Positions 31,790 through 43,524 of a DNA stretch of 64,000 nucleotides are shown one piece after another (the first letter of the stretch is position 1; each line of letters starts with the position of its first letter). The notes under the pieces were generated by a model, which was not told the DNA's origin, searched no databases, and was given only the letters and a program-made list of their open reading frames with translations. The translations under genes and the position numbers were made by a program. This DNA is from Manis javanica (taxonomy: Eukaryota > Chordata > Mammalia > Pholidota > Manidae), in NCBI RefSeq assembly GCF_040802235.1, contig NC_133156.1, forward strand, positions 28,167,343-28,231,342, given 5' to 3'.

Positions 31790-32140
31790 TTTTTTTTTTT
31801 AATTTTTAATCTATACTTACATGAAGAATACTCTGTTTACTATGCTCTCCCCTATGTCAGGTCCCCCCTAACAACCACATTACGGTTACTGTCCATCAGC
31901 TTAGCAAAATGTTGTAGAGTCACTACTTGTCCTCTCTGTGTTGTGCAGCCCACCCTCCCCTTTCTCCCTCCCCCCCATGCATGCTAATCTTAATACCCCC
32001 TTTTTCTTCCCCCCCCTTATCCCTCCCTGCCCCCCCACCCTCCCCAATTCCTTTCCCTTTGGTACCTGTTAGTCCATTTTTGGGTTCTGTAATTCCGCTG
32101 CTGTTTTGTTCCTTCAGTTTTTCCTTTGTTCCTATACTCC
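31790..32140 (-). repeat. Chimera-2 L1 3' UTR
   Basis: The C-rich plus strand (31950-32045) is the reverse complement of the poly-G tract of L1 3' UTRs. The terminal subtype (plus-strand words 'ctatgctctcccctatgtca' and 'catcagcttagcaaaatgtt') matches Chimera-1, not L1-A or L1-B. Confidence 0.8.
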
Positions 32141-35100
32141 TCAGATGAGTGAAATCATTTGGTATTTCTCCTTCTCCGCTTGGCTTATTTCACTGAGCAT
32201 AATACTCTCCAGCTCCATCCATGTTGCTGCAAATGGTTGGATTTTTCCACTTCTTATGGCTGAGTAGTATTCCATTGTGTATATGTACCACATCTTCTTT
32301 ATCCATTCAGCTACCGATGGACATTTAGGTTGCTTCCAATTCTTGGCTATTGTAAATAGTGCTGCGATAAACATAGGGGTGCATCTGTCTTTCTCAAACT
32401 TGATTGCTGCGTTCTTAGGGTAAATTCCTAGGAGTGGAATTCCTGGGTCAAATGGTAGGTCTGTTTTGAGCATTTTGATGAACCTCCAAACTGCTTTCCA
32501 CAATGGTTGAACTAATTTACATTCCCACCAGCAGTGTAGGAGGGTTCCCCTTTCTCCACAGCCTCGCCAACATTTGCTGTTGTTTGTCTTTTGGATGGCA
32601 GCTATCCTTACTGGTGTGAGGTGATACCTCATTGTAGTTTTAATTTGCATTTCTCTGATAATTAGCGATGTGGAGCATCTTTTCATGTGTCTGTTGGCCA
32701 TCTGTATTTCTTTTTTAGAGAACTGTCTGTTCAGTTCCTCTGCCCATTTTTTAATTGCATTATTTGTTTTTTGTTTGTTGAGGCATGTGAGCTCTTTATA
32801 TATTCTGGACGTCTACCCTTTATCAGATGTGTCACTTTCAAATATATTCTCCCATACTGTAGGGTTCCTTTTTGTTCTATTGATGGTGTCTTTCTCTGTA
32901 CAGAAGCTTTTCAGCTTAATGTAGTCCCACTTGCTCATTTTTGCTGTTGTTTTCCTTGCCTGGGGAGATATGTTCAAGAAGAGGTCACTCATGTTTATGT
33001 CTAAGAGGTTTTTGCCTATTTTTTTTTCCAAGAGTTTAATGGTTTCATGACTTATATTTAGGTCTTTGATCCATTTTGAGTTTACCTTTGTATATGGGGT
33101 TAGACAATGGTCCAGTTTCATTCTCCTACATGTAGCTGTCCAGTTTTGCCAGCACCATCAGTTGAAGAGACTGTCATTTTGCCATTGTATGTCCATGGCT
33201 CCTTTATCAAATATTAATTGACCATATATGTTTGGGTTAATGTCTGGAGTCTCTAATCTGTTCCACTGGTCTGTGGCTCTGTTCTTGTGCCAGTACCAAA
33301 TTGTCTTGATTACTATGGCTTTGTAGTAGAGCTTGAAATTGGGGAGTGAGATCCCCCCTACTTTATTCTTCTTTTTCAGGATTGCTTTGGCTATTCGGGG
33401 TCTTTGGTGTTTCCATATGAATTTTTGAATTATTTGTTCCAATTCATTGAAGAATGTTGCTGGTAATTTGAGAGGGATTGCATCAAATCTGTATATTGCT
33501 TTGGGCAGGATGGCCATTTTGACGATATTAATTCTTCCTAGCCATGAGCATGGGATGAGTTTCCATTTATTAGTGTCCCCTTTAATTTCTCTTAAGAGTG
33601 ACTTGTAGTTTTCAGAGTATTAGTCTTTCACTTCTTTGGTTAGCTTTATTCCTAGGTATTTTATTCTTTTTGATGCAATGGTGAATGGAATTGTTTTCCT
33701 GATTTCTCTTTCTATTGATTCATTGTTAGTGTATAGGAAAGCTACAGATTTCTGTGTGTTAATTTTGTATCCTGCAACTTTGCTGTATTCCGATATCAGT
33801 TGTAGTAGTTTTGGAGTGGAGTCTTTAGGGTTTTTTATGTACAGTATCATATCATCTGCAAATAGTGATAGTTTAACTTCTTCTTTACCAATCTGGATTC
33901 CTTGTATTTCTTTGTTTTGTCTGATTGCTGTGGCTAGGACCTCCAGTACTATGTTAAATAACAGTGGGGAGAGTGGGCATCCCTGTCTTGTTCCCGATCT
34001 CAGAGGAAATGCTTTCAGCTTCTCACTGTTCAGTATAATGCTGGCTGTGGGTTTATCATATATGGCCTTTATTATGTTGAGGTACTTGCCCTGTATTCCC
34101 ATTTTGCTGAGAGTTTTTATCATGAATGGATGTTGAACTTTGTCAAATGCTTCTTCAGCATCTATGGAGATGATCATGTGGTTTTTGTCTTTCTTTTTGT
34201 TTATGTGGTGGATGATGTTGATGGATTTTCGAATGTTGTACCATCCTTGCATCCCTGGGATGAATCCCACTTGGTCATGGTGTATGATCCTTTTGATATA
34301 CTGTTGAATTCTGTTTGCTAATATTTTATGGAGTATTTTTGCATCTACATTCATCAGGGATATTGGTCTGTAATTTTCTTTTTTGGTGGGGTCTTTGCCT
34401 GGTTTTGGTATTAGGGTGATGTTGGCTTCATAGAATGAGTTTGGGATTATTCCCTCTTCTTCTATTTTTTGGAACACTTTAAGGAGAATGGGTATTATGT
34501 CTTCTCTGTGTGTCTGATAAAATTCCGAGGTAAATCCGTCTGGCCCGGATGCTTTGTTCTTGGGTAGTTTTTTGATTAGTATTTCAATTTCTTTGTTCAT
34601 AATTGGTTTGTTTAACTTTTGTGTTTCTTCGTTGGTCCATCTTGGAAGGTTGTATTTTTCTAGGAAGTTGACCATTTCTTCTAGGTTTTCCAGCTTGTTG
34701 GTATGTAGGTTTTCATAGTAGTCTTTAATAATTCTTTGTATTTCTGGAGTCTGTCATGATTTTTTCCATTCTCATTTCTGATTCTGTTGATTTGTGTTGA
34801 TTCTCTTTTTGTCTTAATAAGTTTGGCTAGAGGCTTATCTATTTTGTTTATTTTCTCAAAGAACCAGCTCTTGGTTTCATTGATTTTGCTATTGTTTTAT
34901 TCTTCTCAATTTTGTTTATTTCTTCTCTGATCTTTATTATGTCCCTCCTTCTACTGACTTTAGACCTCATTTGTTTTTCTTTTTCCAATTTCGATAATTG
35001 TGATGTTAGACTATTCATTTGGGATTGTTCTTCCTTCTTCAAGTGTGCCTGGATCACTATATACTTTCCTCTTAGGACTGCTTTCGCTGCGTCCCACAGA

Positions 35101-35933
35101 AGTTGGGGCTCTGTGTTGTTGTTGTCATTTGTTTCTATATATTCCTTGTTCTCTATTTTAATTTGTTCAGTGATCCATTGATTATTTAGGAGCATGTTGT
35201 TAAGCCTCCATGTGTTTGTGAGCCTTTCTGTTTTCTTTGTAGAATTTATTTCTACTTTTATACCTTTGTGGTCTGAAAAATTGGTTGGTAGAATTTCAGT
35301 ATTTTGGATTTTTCTAAGGCTCTTTTTGTGGGCTAGTATGTGGTCTATTATGGAGAATGTTCCATGTGCACTTGAGACGAATGTATATCCTGTTGCTTTT
35401 GGATGTAGAGTTCTATAGATGTCTATTAGGTCCATCTGCTCTACTGTGTTGTTCAGTGCCTCTGTGTCCTTACTTATCTTTTGGGGTGAGTGGTGTGTTG
35501 AAGTCTCCTAAAATGAATGCATTGCAGTCTATTTCCCCCTTTAATTCTGTAAGTATTTGTTTCACATATGCTGGTGCTCCTGTGTTGGGTGCATATATAT
35601 TTAGAATGGTTGTATCCTCTTGTTGGACTGAGCCCTTTATCATTATGTAGTGTCCTTCTTTATCTCTTGTTACTTTCTTTGCTTTGAAGTCTATTTTGTC
35701 TGATATTAGTACTGCAACCCCTGCTTTCTTCTCGCTGTTGTTTGCCTGAAATACGTTTTTCCATCCCTTGACTTTTAGTCTGTGCATGTCTTTGGGTTTG
35801 AGGTGAGTTTCTTGTAAGCAGCATATAGATGGGTCTTGCTTTTTATCAATTCTATTACTCTGTGTCTTTTGATTGGTGCATTCAGTCCGTTTACATTTAG
35901 GGTGACTATTGAAAGATATGTACTTATTGCCAT
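32141..35933 (-). pseudogene. Chimera-2 L1 ORF2p (endonuclease and RT), disrupted
   Basis: ORF2 from the ATG at 35933 (MAISTYLSIVTLNVNGLN) to the stop at 32141. Endonuclease ~35933-35200, RT ~34700-33600 with a 351-codon open stretch (34675-33620) that keeps the catalytic FADD (codons near 33862-33851), and the C-terminal Cys-rich end open at 32701-32141. Frame changes at about 35780, 35450, 34770, 33570, 33140 and 32750 mean it cannot code for a full protein as it stands. Long intact stretches make it the least decayed L1 in the window. Confidence 0.88.
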
Positions 35934-36147
35934 TACAGGCTTTAAATTCGTGGTTACCAAAGGTTCAAGGTTAGCCTCTTTAGTATCTTACTGCCTAACT
36001 TAGCTCGCTTATTGAGCTGTTATATACACTGTCTGGAGATTCTTTTCTTCTCTCCCTTCTTATTCCTCCTCCTCCCTTCTTCATATGTTGGGTGTTTTGT
36101 TTTGTGCTCTTTCTAGGAGTGCTCCCATCTAGAGCAGTCCCTGTAAG

Positions 36148-36978
36148 ATGCCCTGTAGAGGTGGTCTGTGGGAAGCAAATTCCCTCAGCTTTTGCTTGTC
36201 TGGGAATTGTTTAATCCCACCATCATATTTAAATGATAGTCATGCTGGATACAGTATCCTTGGTTCAAGGCCCTTCTATTTCATTGCATTAAATATATCA
36301 TGCCATTCTCTTCTGGCCTGTAGGGTTTCTGTTGAGACGTCTGGTGTTAGCGTGATGGGTTTTCCTTTATAGGTGACCTTTTTCTCTCTAGCTGCCTTTA
36401 AAAGTCTTTCCTTGTCCTTGATCTTTGCCATTTTAATTATTATGTGTCTTGGTGTTGTCCTCCTTGGATCCTTTCTGTTGGGGGTCTGTGTATTTCCGTG
36501 GTCTCTTCGATTATTTCCTCCCCCAGTTTGGGGAAGTTTTCAGCAATTATTTCTTCCAAGATACTTTCCATCCCTTTTCCTCTCTCTTCTTCTGGTACCC
36601 CTATAATACGGATATTGTTCCTTTTGGATTGGTCACACAGTTCTCTTAATATTGTTTCATTCCTGGAGATCCTTTTATCTCTCTCTATGTCAGCTTCTAT
36701 GTATTCCTGTTCTCTGATTTCAATTCCATCAATGGCCTCTTGTATCTTATCCACTCTGCTTATAAATCCTTCCAGAGTTTGTTTCATTTCTGTGATCTCC
36801 TTCCTGGCATCTGTGATCTCCCTCCGGACTTCATCCCATTTCTCTTGCGTATTTCTCTGCATCTCTGTCAGCATGTTTATGATTTTTATTTTGAATTCTT
36901 TGTCAGGAAGACTGCTTAGTCTGTCTCCTTCTCTGGTGTCTCTGTGATCTTGGTTTGCCTGTAATTTTGTCTTTTCAT
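36148..36978 (-). pseudogene. Chimera-2 L1 ORF1p pseudogene
   Basis: ATG at 36978 followed by MKRQNYRQTK, but an in-frame TAA occurs after 20 codons. A 144-codon stretch (36874-36440) holds the coiled coil and the start of the RRM (LRELCDQSKRNNIRIIGVPEE). The remainder to ~36148 is in another frame. L1 ORF1 proteins are usually ~300-370 aa; this locus would have to be repaired to make one. Confidence 0.82.
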
Positions 36979-38120
36979 GGTTATAGGAATAGTTTGCAGA
37001 GCAGGGACTAGTGACGGCTGGAAGAACTTCCCTTCTTGTTGGTTTGTGGCCTTCCTCTCCTGGGAGAATAGCGACCTCTAGTGGCTTGTGCTGGGTAGCT
37101 GTGTGCAGACAGGGCTTCTGCTTCCTGCCCGGCTGCTATGGAGTTTATCTCTGCTGTTGCTGTGGGCTGCTGCTCCAAAGTGGTGGAGTTGCTTTGGAGG
37201 GAGAGCGACTGGGAGGCTATTTATCTCCAAAAGGGGCCTCCGTGCTCCCTGCAGCCCAGGAGATTAGAGTGCCCAGAGATCCCGGATTCCCTACCTCTGG
37301 GCTAAGTATCCTTCCCTGCCCCTTTAAAACTTCCAAAAAGCACCTGCCAAAACAAAACAACGACCACAAAAAAAAAAAAAAATTGGCCGCTCGTTTTTCT
37401 TTATTCTCTGGCGCCAGCCTCGGGCACCCGCTCACTGGACTTGCTGCCCTGTTTCCCTAGTATTGGAGTCCCTATCCCTTTAAGACTTCCAAAAAGTGCT
37501 TGCCAAAACAAAACAACAACAAAAAAAAAAAAGAGAGAGAGAAAAAGGTGGCCGCTCACGTTTCTTTCGTTCTCTGGCGCTGGTCTCCGATACCCACTCA
37601 CCGGTCTTGCTGCCATGTTTCCCTAGTATTGGGGTCCCTGTCCCTTTAAGACTTCCAAAAAGCACTCACCGCAACAAAGCAACCACAACAACAACAAAAA
37701 AGATGGCTGCTTGCTTTTCTTTTGTTCTCCGGCGCGGGCCTCCGGTACCCGCTCACCGTTCTTGCTGCCCTGTTTCCCTAGTATCCAGGGCCCCGTGCAT
37801 GCACTGTGTCTGTGCTCTGGTCTGGATGGCTGAGGCTGGGTGTTCAGCAGTCCTGGGCTCCTTCTCCCTCCTGCTCAGACCTCTCTCCTACTGCCGGGAG
37901 CTGGGGAGAGGGGCGCTTGGGACCTGCCGGACCGGGGCTTGTATTTTACCCCCTTTGCAAAGCACTGGGTTCTCGCAGGTGTGGATGTGGTCTGGATGTT
38001 GTCCTGTGTCCTCTGGTCTCTATTTTAGGAAGAGTTGTCTTTGTTATATTTTCATAGATATATGTGGTTTTGGGAGGAGATTTCCACTGCTCTACTCATG
38101 CCACCATCCTGGCTCCACCT
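36979..38120 (-). promoter_or_regulatory. Chimera-2 L1 5' UTR (internal promoter region)
   Basis: GC-rich 1.1-kb segment upstream of ORF1. The outermost bases on the minus strand read 'gccaggatggtggcatgagt', similar to the 5' ends of the other L1s here. It contains three tandem monomers (37320-37785). The several ORFs across it (37496-38218 and others) follow from repeat composition. Confidence 0.75.
37320..37785 (-). repeat. Three tandem ~160-bp monomers in the L1 5' UTR
   Basis: The word CCCTTTAA(A/G)ACTTCC starts at 37320, 37476 and 37642 (periods 156 and 166). The word GCTGCC(C/A)TGTTTCCCTAGTAT recurs at about 37444, 37608 and 37764. Each unit has an A-rich tract and a 'ggccgctc'/'ggctgctt' box. 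Length differences come from the A-rich tracts. Confidence 0.85.
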
Positions 38121-38220
38121 CTGTTATGTTCTTTTTATTTCCCCATATTTTCTCAATTTTCTACAACACAAAGATGTATTACTTTAAAAAGAGAAAAATA
38201 ATAAAAGTTTTGACTTAAAG
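38121..38220 (+). mobile_element. Old L1M 3' end, right half
   Basis: Continuation of the 27945-28241 element: 'tttctcaattttctacaaca' and 'tattactttaaaaagagaaa' are the terminal words of old L1 3' UTRs. Confidence 0.7.
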
Positions 38221-38329
38221 AAAAGGAAAGTAGATATATTTGTATTACTTCTGCTGTCTACCAGATATCATTGCCTTATACTTCGCTTATATTATCATTA
38301 TTAATGGCTATGTTTATTGAGAACTGGCC

Positions 38330-38540
38330 ATCAACATGCACTGCCTCTCTCTAATCCTCACAAGAGCTCTATAAAATAAATGTCACTGTTATCCACAATT
38401 TGCAAATGAGAAAATTGAGGCCAGAGATAGTAATTTTCTGAACATCAAAGTTTGTGAATTATAGGAAAAGAATTCAAACTCAGCTCAGTCTGATTCCAAA
38501 GCCCATGTGTACCTTTCTGCCTGTTGCCTTTCTACTACTA
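38330..38540 (+). repeat. MIR SINE fossil
   Basis: 'ctctaatcctcacaagagct', 'gcaaatgagaaaattgaggc' and 'aactcagctcagtctgattc' follow the MIR core and 3' half. Confidence 0.6.
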
Positions 38541-39439
38541 CAGTCATAAAGCATGTATTTAGGACCTAATTTTATCTGATTTTTCAAGGCTCCCCAAAGT
38601 TCCTGTTTTTGAGTTACAGATCCCTTTCAGAATCCTAGCTTTGGAAAAATGCACATAAGGACTAACTTTTACAAATTTCATCCACTGACCCAGGTCAGAC
38701 CCTCAAGATAAAAAAAAGAACTTCACAGACCAGCTATGTTCAAGGAACAATCCCAGTAAACCCAAGTAGCTGAATAAAGTAACTAAGTCAACAGATAGCA
38801 GGACAATTAGGAACTGTTATCAACTCTAGACCAAGGATAAGAACAGATGAATATATGGGAGCGAGCCAAGTTAAGTATAAAATGAGGGTGGGGACAAACC
38901 AGGCGGTTCAGTACTTCTAAGGGCTAGCTGATAGGGCAAGGCAAACTATCTTGCATTCTGTAGCTTCACAGAGGTCTTGGGGTTTGGTGAGACAGGAGGG
39001 GAAAGGCCTTTGATCAGGAAATGGAGGCCAAATCAACATTTAATGCCAGTGAAACGCACTGAAGGGGACACTCAGTGCCGAGTCTCCTGTGGAGGCCCAG
39101 TAACCGCACATCACACCACTGTTCCTCATGCCACACTCCCCGGTGTGTCTTCCACATTCTTTTTGCTTCTACACCTACTCCCTTCTCTCCATTCTTTCAG
39201 CCCCCATTCTAGGCCAGTTCCTATTTAAAGGCTAATGTTTGGGTCCTCTTTGCCATATCCTCAGCTTACATGCCTTCAACGACAGAAAGTTTACTATCTT
39301 TCAGGTAATAGAGTTAAACTTTGATAATTATGATATCTAAGAATGATTGGCTAATGACTATTAAATTGAAATTCAGTAGTATGAAATTGCATTGTGTAGG
39401 ACAAATAGGGGTAATTTCATATGATCCAGCTGAATATGT
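38541..39439. other. Non-coding, no recognised feature
   Basis: Only short ORFs; no repeat that I can name and no exon-like signal. Confidence 0.4.
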
Positions 39440-39625
39440 ACCGTATGCATAGCTTTGCACTCTGCAACATCTTATCTCCTTTAATCTCCACAACAACCAT
39501 GTAAATTAGTTCCAGTCTTACAGAGAAGCAAACTGAAGTCCAGGAGAAATTAAACAATTTACAAAGATGGCACACAAGAGGTCCAGACTTAACCTAAGGT
39601 CTAACTCTTAAGCTCCACCTCTGTC
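39440..39625 (+). repeat. MIR SINE fossil
   Basis: 'ctcctttaatctccacaaca', 'agagaagcaaactgaagtcc' and 'acaagaggtccagacttaac' are MIR-like in order. Confidence 0.6.
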
Positions 39626-39999
39626 TTGCTGGCTTATCCACTTCTCTGGATCCTCCCTTAACAAACTGTCACATGCTCTCCCCCCAAAGGCATTTCCAAG
39701 GTTCCTCTCAATTGATGATCCCTGGTCCCTTCACTATTGCTCTTAACAGTAGGGATGAATCATGGGAAGCCTGTGGAAACCTTGCATTTGTGGTGGTCAC
39801 TAATGTGCTGACTAGCCCATTCCCATTCAAGAAGGTCCTGAATTCTAGAGTCCTATTCTTTCCTAAAAGGTGCCTGCCAACACACCTCTCCACAAATAAC
39901 CTCTCTTCGACCCAGTTGGTTCCTTGTTTTGTCCTATTTCTTTCCTCTATTGCCCCCAACTTTACCTCCAAACTCAGTCTCAAAATCACCTGTGAAGCC

Positions 40000-40450
40000 A
40001 ACAGTTCCACTCTTGGCTATATACCCAAGAGAACTGAAAACATATGGCCACACAAGGCTTGTGCATGAATGTTCATAACAGCCAAAAATGAAAACAACCC
40101 AAATGCCCATCAAATAATAAACAGATGAGCAAAATATGGTATAGCTATAAATGGGATATTGTTTAACCATAAAAAAATGAAGTTCTGATACATGCTGCAA
40201 CATGGATGAACCTTAAAAACATTTTGCTAAATGAAAGTACTCAGATGCAAAAGGCCATATATTGTATAATGCCACATATATGAAATGTCCAGAATAGGCA
40301 AATCCATAGAGGGAATAAATAGACTAGTGGTTACCAGAGGGATGAGGAAATAGATTTTTGATGGTGCAACATAACAAATATACTAAAACCCATGAACTGC
40401 ATACTTTAAAATGGTGTATTTTGTCATATGAATTATATCTCAACAAAAAA
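40000..40450 (+). mobile_element. Old L1M 3' end
   Basis: 'actcttggctatatacccaa', 'gaaaacaacccaaatgccca', 'catgctgcaacatggatgaa' and 'gaattatatctcaacaaaaa' are the ORF2 C-terminus and 3' UTR of an old L1. Same general type as 3262-3900. Confidence 0.8.
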
Positions 40451-40984
40451 ATCATTGATCCTAACTGAATAGTTCCAATGATTTTGCCAGGAGAATTCTT
40501 AAGCAAGGCTCTGGTCAGGAATGGAGAGGTCAGCTATTCCTGGTCAATCCTCCCTTACTCTGAGCCCATCCAGAGTTACGGATCCAGAAGTGCTGATGAA
40601 AGTACAGATGTGCAGAAATAATACAGCCTGGAATGTAGGAACTCCCATTGGAATGGAAGGAAACCAATAGTTTGGGAGTTCCAAATAGAAAAAGAGTCTG
40701 GGTGAGCATCAAAAAATCCAAGGAAGGAATGGCATTTGGACTGGGTGGTAAGGGACAGCAGGAATAAAGACACAAAAGCTAGAGAGAATGAAAACACTGG
40801 GGTGGAGTTTACAGTGTGTGCGGAGAAATTTGTGGAAAACAAAGTAGAAGGAGTATTGGGGTCAAATTCTGGAGAGCCATTAATGCCTGGATTAAGAAAA
40901 ACTGCTTAATATTTGAGCAGGGAGGGGTGGTTGGAGTGAAGATGGTCTCACATAGCCTTGGAGAGCAAAACTTATATTACTGAG
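40451..40984. other. Non-coding, no recognised feature
   Basis: Purine-rich text (40600-40980) with no exon features; similar in flavour to 2640-2850 but not assigned. Confidence 0.4.
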
Positions 40985-41672
40985 CCAAATCCTTAGACAG
41001 CTGCAAGCTCTTTGGACCTGAGATTTCACGTCTAGGTATTTGTACTAAGAAATATAAGGATGTTCATTACAGCAATATTTATAATATTAGGACATTAGAA
41101 TAGTAGAAAATATGAGAAAAATTGGGAAATTATAATACCAGAATACTACAAAATTAGAAAATCCTACAAAAATACTAGAACACTAGAAAATGATACTAGA
41201 AAAACTTAAATACATAACTGTAGAGAAATGGTTCTCATCAGGGGTGATTTGGGCCCCAGGGGACATTTTTGGTCCTCACAGCCTGAGCAGGGCACTCCTG
41301 GCATCTAGTGGGTGGAGACCAGGGGTGCTGCTAAATACCCTACAATAGGCAGTACAGCCCCCTGCCCTTAACCAACAAAGAATTCTTGGGCCCAGAATGT
41401 TAACAGTGTCATGGTTGAGGATATGCATTTAAATATTTAAAAAATACATTAAAGCTTATAAATAATCTTTACATAATATAAATAATATATATAATACATA
41501 TAATAAATAAAATACACTAGAGCTTATAAATAATATATTTGTAAATAAATATAGGAAAGACCTTAAAATATACAGAAAATATTGGCAATGATGATATCTG
41601 AAATTATGTATTTGATTTCAATTTTTTCCTTCTTGTTGCATTTTCTAAATTTTAATCAAGAACATATAAGAC
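40985..41672 (+). mobile_element. Old L1M 3' end with a nested MER5-like element
   Basis: 'agatttcacgtctaggtatt' and 'ttacagcaatatttataata' open an old L1 end; 'tgcattttctaaattttaat' closes it at ~41660. The MER5-like element at 41228-41430 is inserted in the middle. Confidence 0.65.
41228..41430 (+). repeat. MER5-type (hAT-Charlie, non-autonomous) element
   Basis: 'aaatggttctcatcaggggt', 'tcctggcatctagtgggtgg', 'gtgctgctaaataccctaca' and 'aacaaagaattcttgggccc' match the MER5A/B consensus order. Confidence 0.8.
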
Positions 41673-42679
41673 TTTGTGCAACCTACAGATTCAATGCAAT
41701 GGTTATCAAAATACCAACAGCAGAGATCCTGAGATTCAAGATGGTGGCATGAAAGGTGAGACAGAGAACTTCTCCCCAAACCACATATTTTACAAAAATA
41801 TAGTTAATACAACTAATCTTAAAAGAGCAACAGGAAAGAAGGCTGAACCAAACTGCATACACCTGGAGAACAGAGCAGACCTCATGAAACAGGGTAATGT
41901 ACCAAAGCCTTGATCTGGCAGGACCTAAGCCCTTCCCCCACCCAAGTTCACCGACAAGAGGAAGAGAAATGGAGTGGGGAGTTGGGGGAAGATTAGGACT
42001 GCTGAACACCTAGTCCTGGAGGTCTGCTATGGGAGCACAAACCTAGATTGCATGGTGCTCTGGAGATTAGTGGGGTTGGAAACCTAAGACAGGTGGAACA
42101 CGGAGTGACTGAGATTCCAGCTGTTTGTGGAGGACAGGGATCCACATCAAGCTGCTCTGGGACAAAGGAAAGGCAGGTGGTTTTGAGAGGCTTCCTGGCA
42201 GCAAGAGAGAGGGGCGGGGTTTGCACAGAGCTTGCTGTGTGGGAGAAGGGATAGATTGACAAGGTTGTCTGGGCACACTCTGCCAAGCAGGTTAGGAACT
42301 TTCAGGAGCTTCAGGTGCTCCATCCCCCTGGCTGGCAACTCAGCTCTGAAGCCCCCCACTGTGATACACAGCCTGCAGCCCCTTCCTCCTGGCTTGCCCA
42401 CACCAGATCACAAACCCACAGCCCTGCACTGGCATCAGGCCAATCAGAGGGAGGCCCCACCTACAGCAGCTACAGATGCAAAGCACAGAGGCTTTACACC
42501 TGTGTGCTGGCCCACTGGTTCTGACAGTGGAGACAGGCAATGCAGCCGGAAAGCAGGAAACTGCTCTTTCCTCCCCCTAGAGACCAGTGCAGCTCCGCTG
42601 CCACCCCCGATATCACTCCAGGGGCTGAACAGCTCCAGATACTAGAGCTTCTGGGAACTAGAGGGCACCACATAGAAAT

Positions 42680-43524
42680 ATGAAACATCAAAGAAAACTG
42701 GTTCAAAAGAAGATCTCACAAACACCAGAAAAAGGGGCAAATGAAACTGAACTCACCAATCTTCCTGAAAGAGAGGTCAAAATAAAAATCATAAACATGC
42801 TCATGGAGGTACAGAAAAATATTCAAGAACTCAGGGATGAGTTTAGGACAGAGATTCAGTCATTAAGAAATTTCATATCTTAAATGAAACATACAATGGA
42901 GGGATTTAAAAGCAGATTAGATGTAGTAGAACAGATGGTAAATGGAATAGAAATTAGAGAAGAGGAATACAAAGAAGCTGAGGCACAGAGAAAAAATAGG
43001 ATCTCTAAGAATGAAAGAATATTGAGAGAGCTGTGTGTCCAATCCAAACAGAACAATATTTGCATTATAGGGGTACCAGAAGAAGAAGAGAGAGAAAAAG
43101 GGATAGAAAGTGTCTCTGAGGAGGTAATTACTGAAAACTTCCCTCAGGCCATGGAGGTACACAAATCTCCCAACACAAGGGACCCAAGGAAGACAACACC
43201 AAGACATATAATAATTAAAATGACAAAGATCAAGAATAAGGACAGACTTCTAAAGTAGCTAGAGACAGAAAAAAGATCACATTCAAAGGAAAACCCATCA
43301 GGCTATCATCAGACTTCTCAACAGAAACCTTATTGGCCAGAAGGGAGTGCCATGATATATTTAATGCAATGAAACAGAAGGGCCTCAAATCAAGAATACT
43401 CTACCCGGCAAGGTTATCACTTAAATTTGAAGGAGAGATTAAACAATTTTCAGATAAGCAAAAGCTGAGAGAATTTATGTCCTACAAACCACCTCTACAG
43501 TGCATTTTGGAGGGACTGCTATAG
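42680..43524 (+). pseudogene. L1-D ORF1p pseudogene
   Basis: Starts MKHQRKLVQKK at 42680. One in-frame TAA at 42881-42883, then open in the same frame to 43258, a stop at 43256, and a shifted frame for the last part (43333-43524). Coiled coil first, then the LCVQSKQNNICIIGVPEE RRM segment and the C-terminal domain. Confidence 0.82.

Larger units (their letters stand above)
28242..38120 (-). mobile_element. Chimera-2: full-length L1 with a two-unit ERV env-LTR tail, one insertion
   Basis: A ~9.9-kb unit on the minus strand flanked by a perfect 16-bp duplication CTGTTATGTTCTTTTT (28226-28241 and 38121-38136). In transcriptional order: L1 5' UTR with tandem monomers (38120-36979), ORF1 (36978-~36148), ORF2 (35933-32141), L1 3' UTR (32140-31790), a ~190-bp spacer (31789-31600), ERV unit copy 3 (31599-29935), an A tract, ERV unit copy 2 (~29924-28250) and poly(A) (28249-28242). 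Only the outer borders carry the duplication, which argues for a single retrotransposition of an L1 read-through RNA ending at an LTR polyadenylation site. Confidence 0.85.

Noticed and set aside
37496-38218. 240-codon ORF on + strand
   Set aside because: Lies antisense to the L1 5' UTR and its tandem monomers and runs over the insertion border into an old L1.
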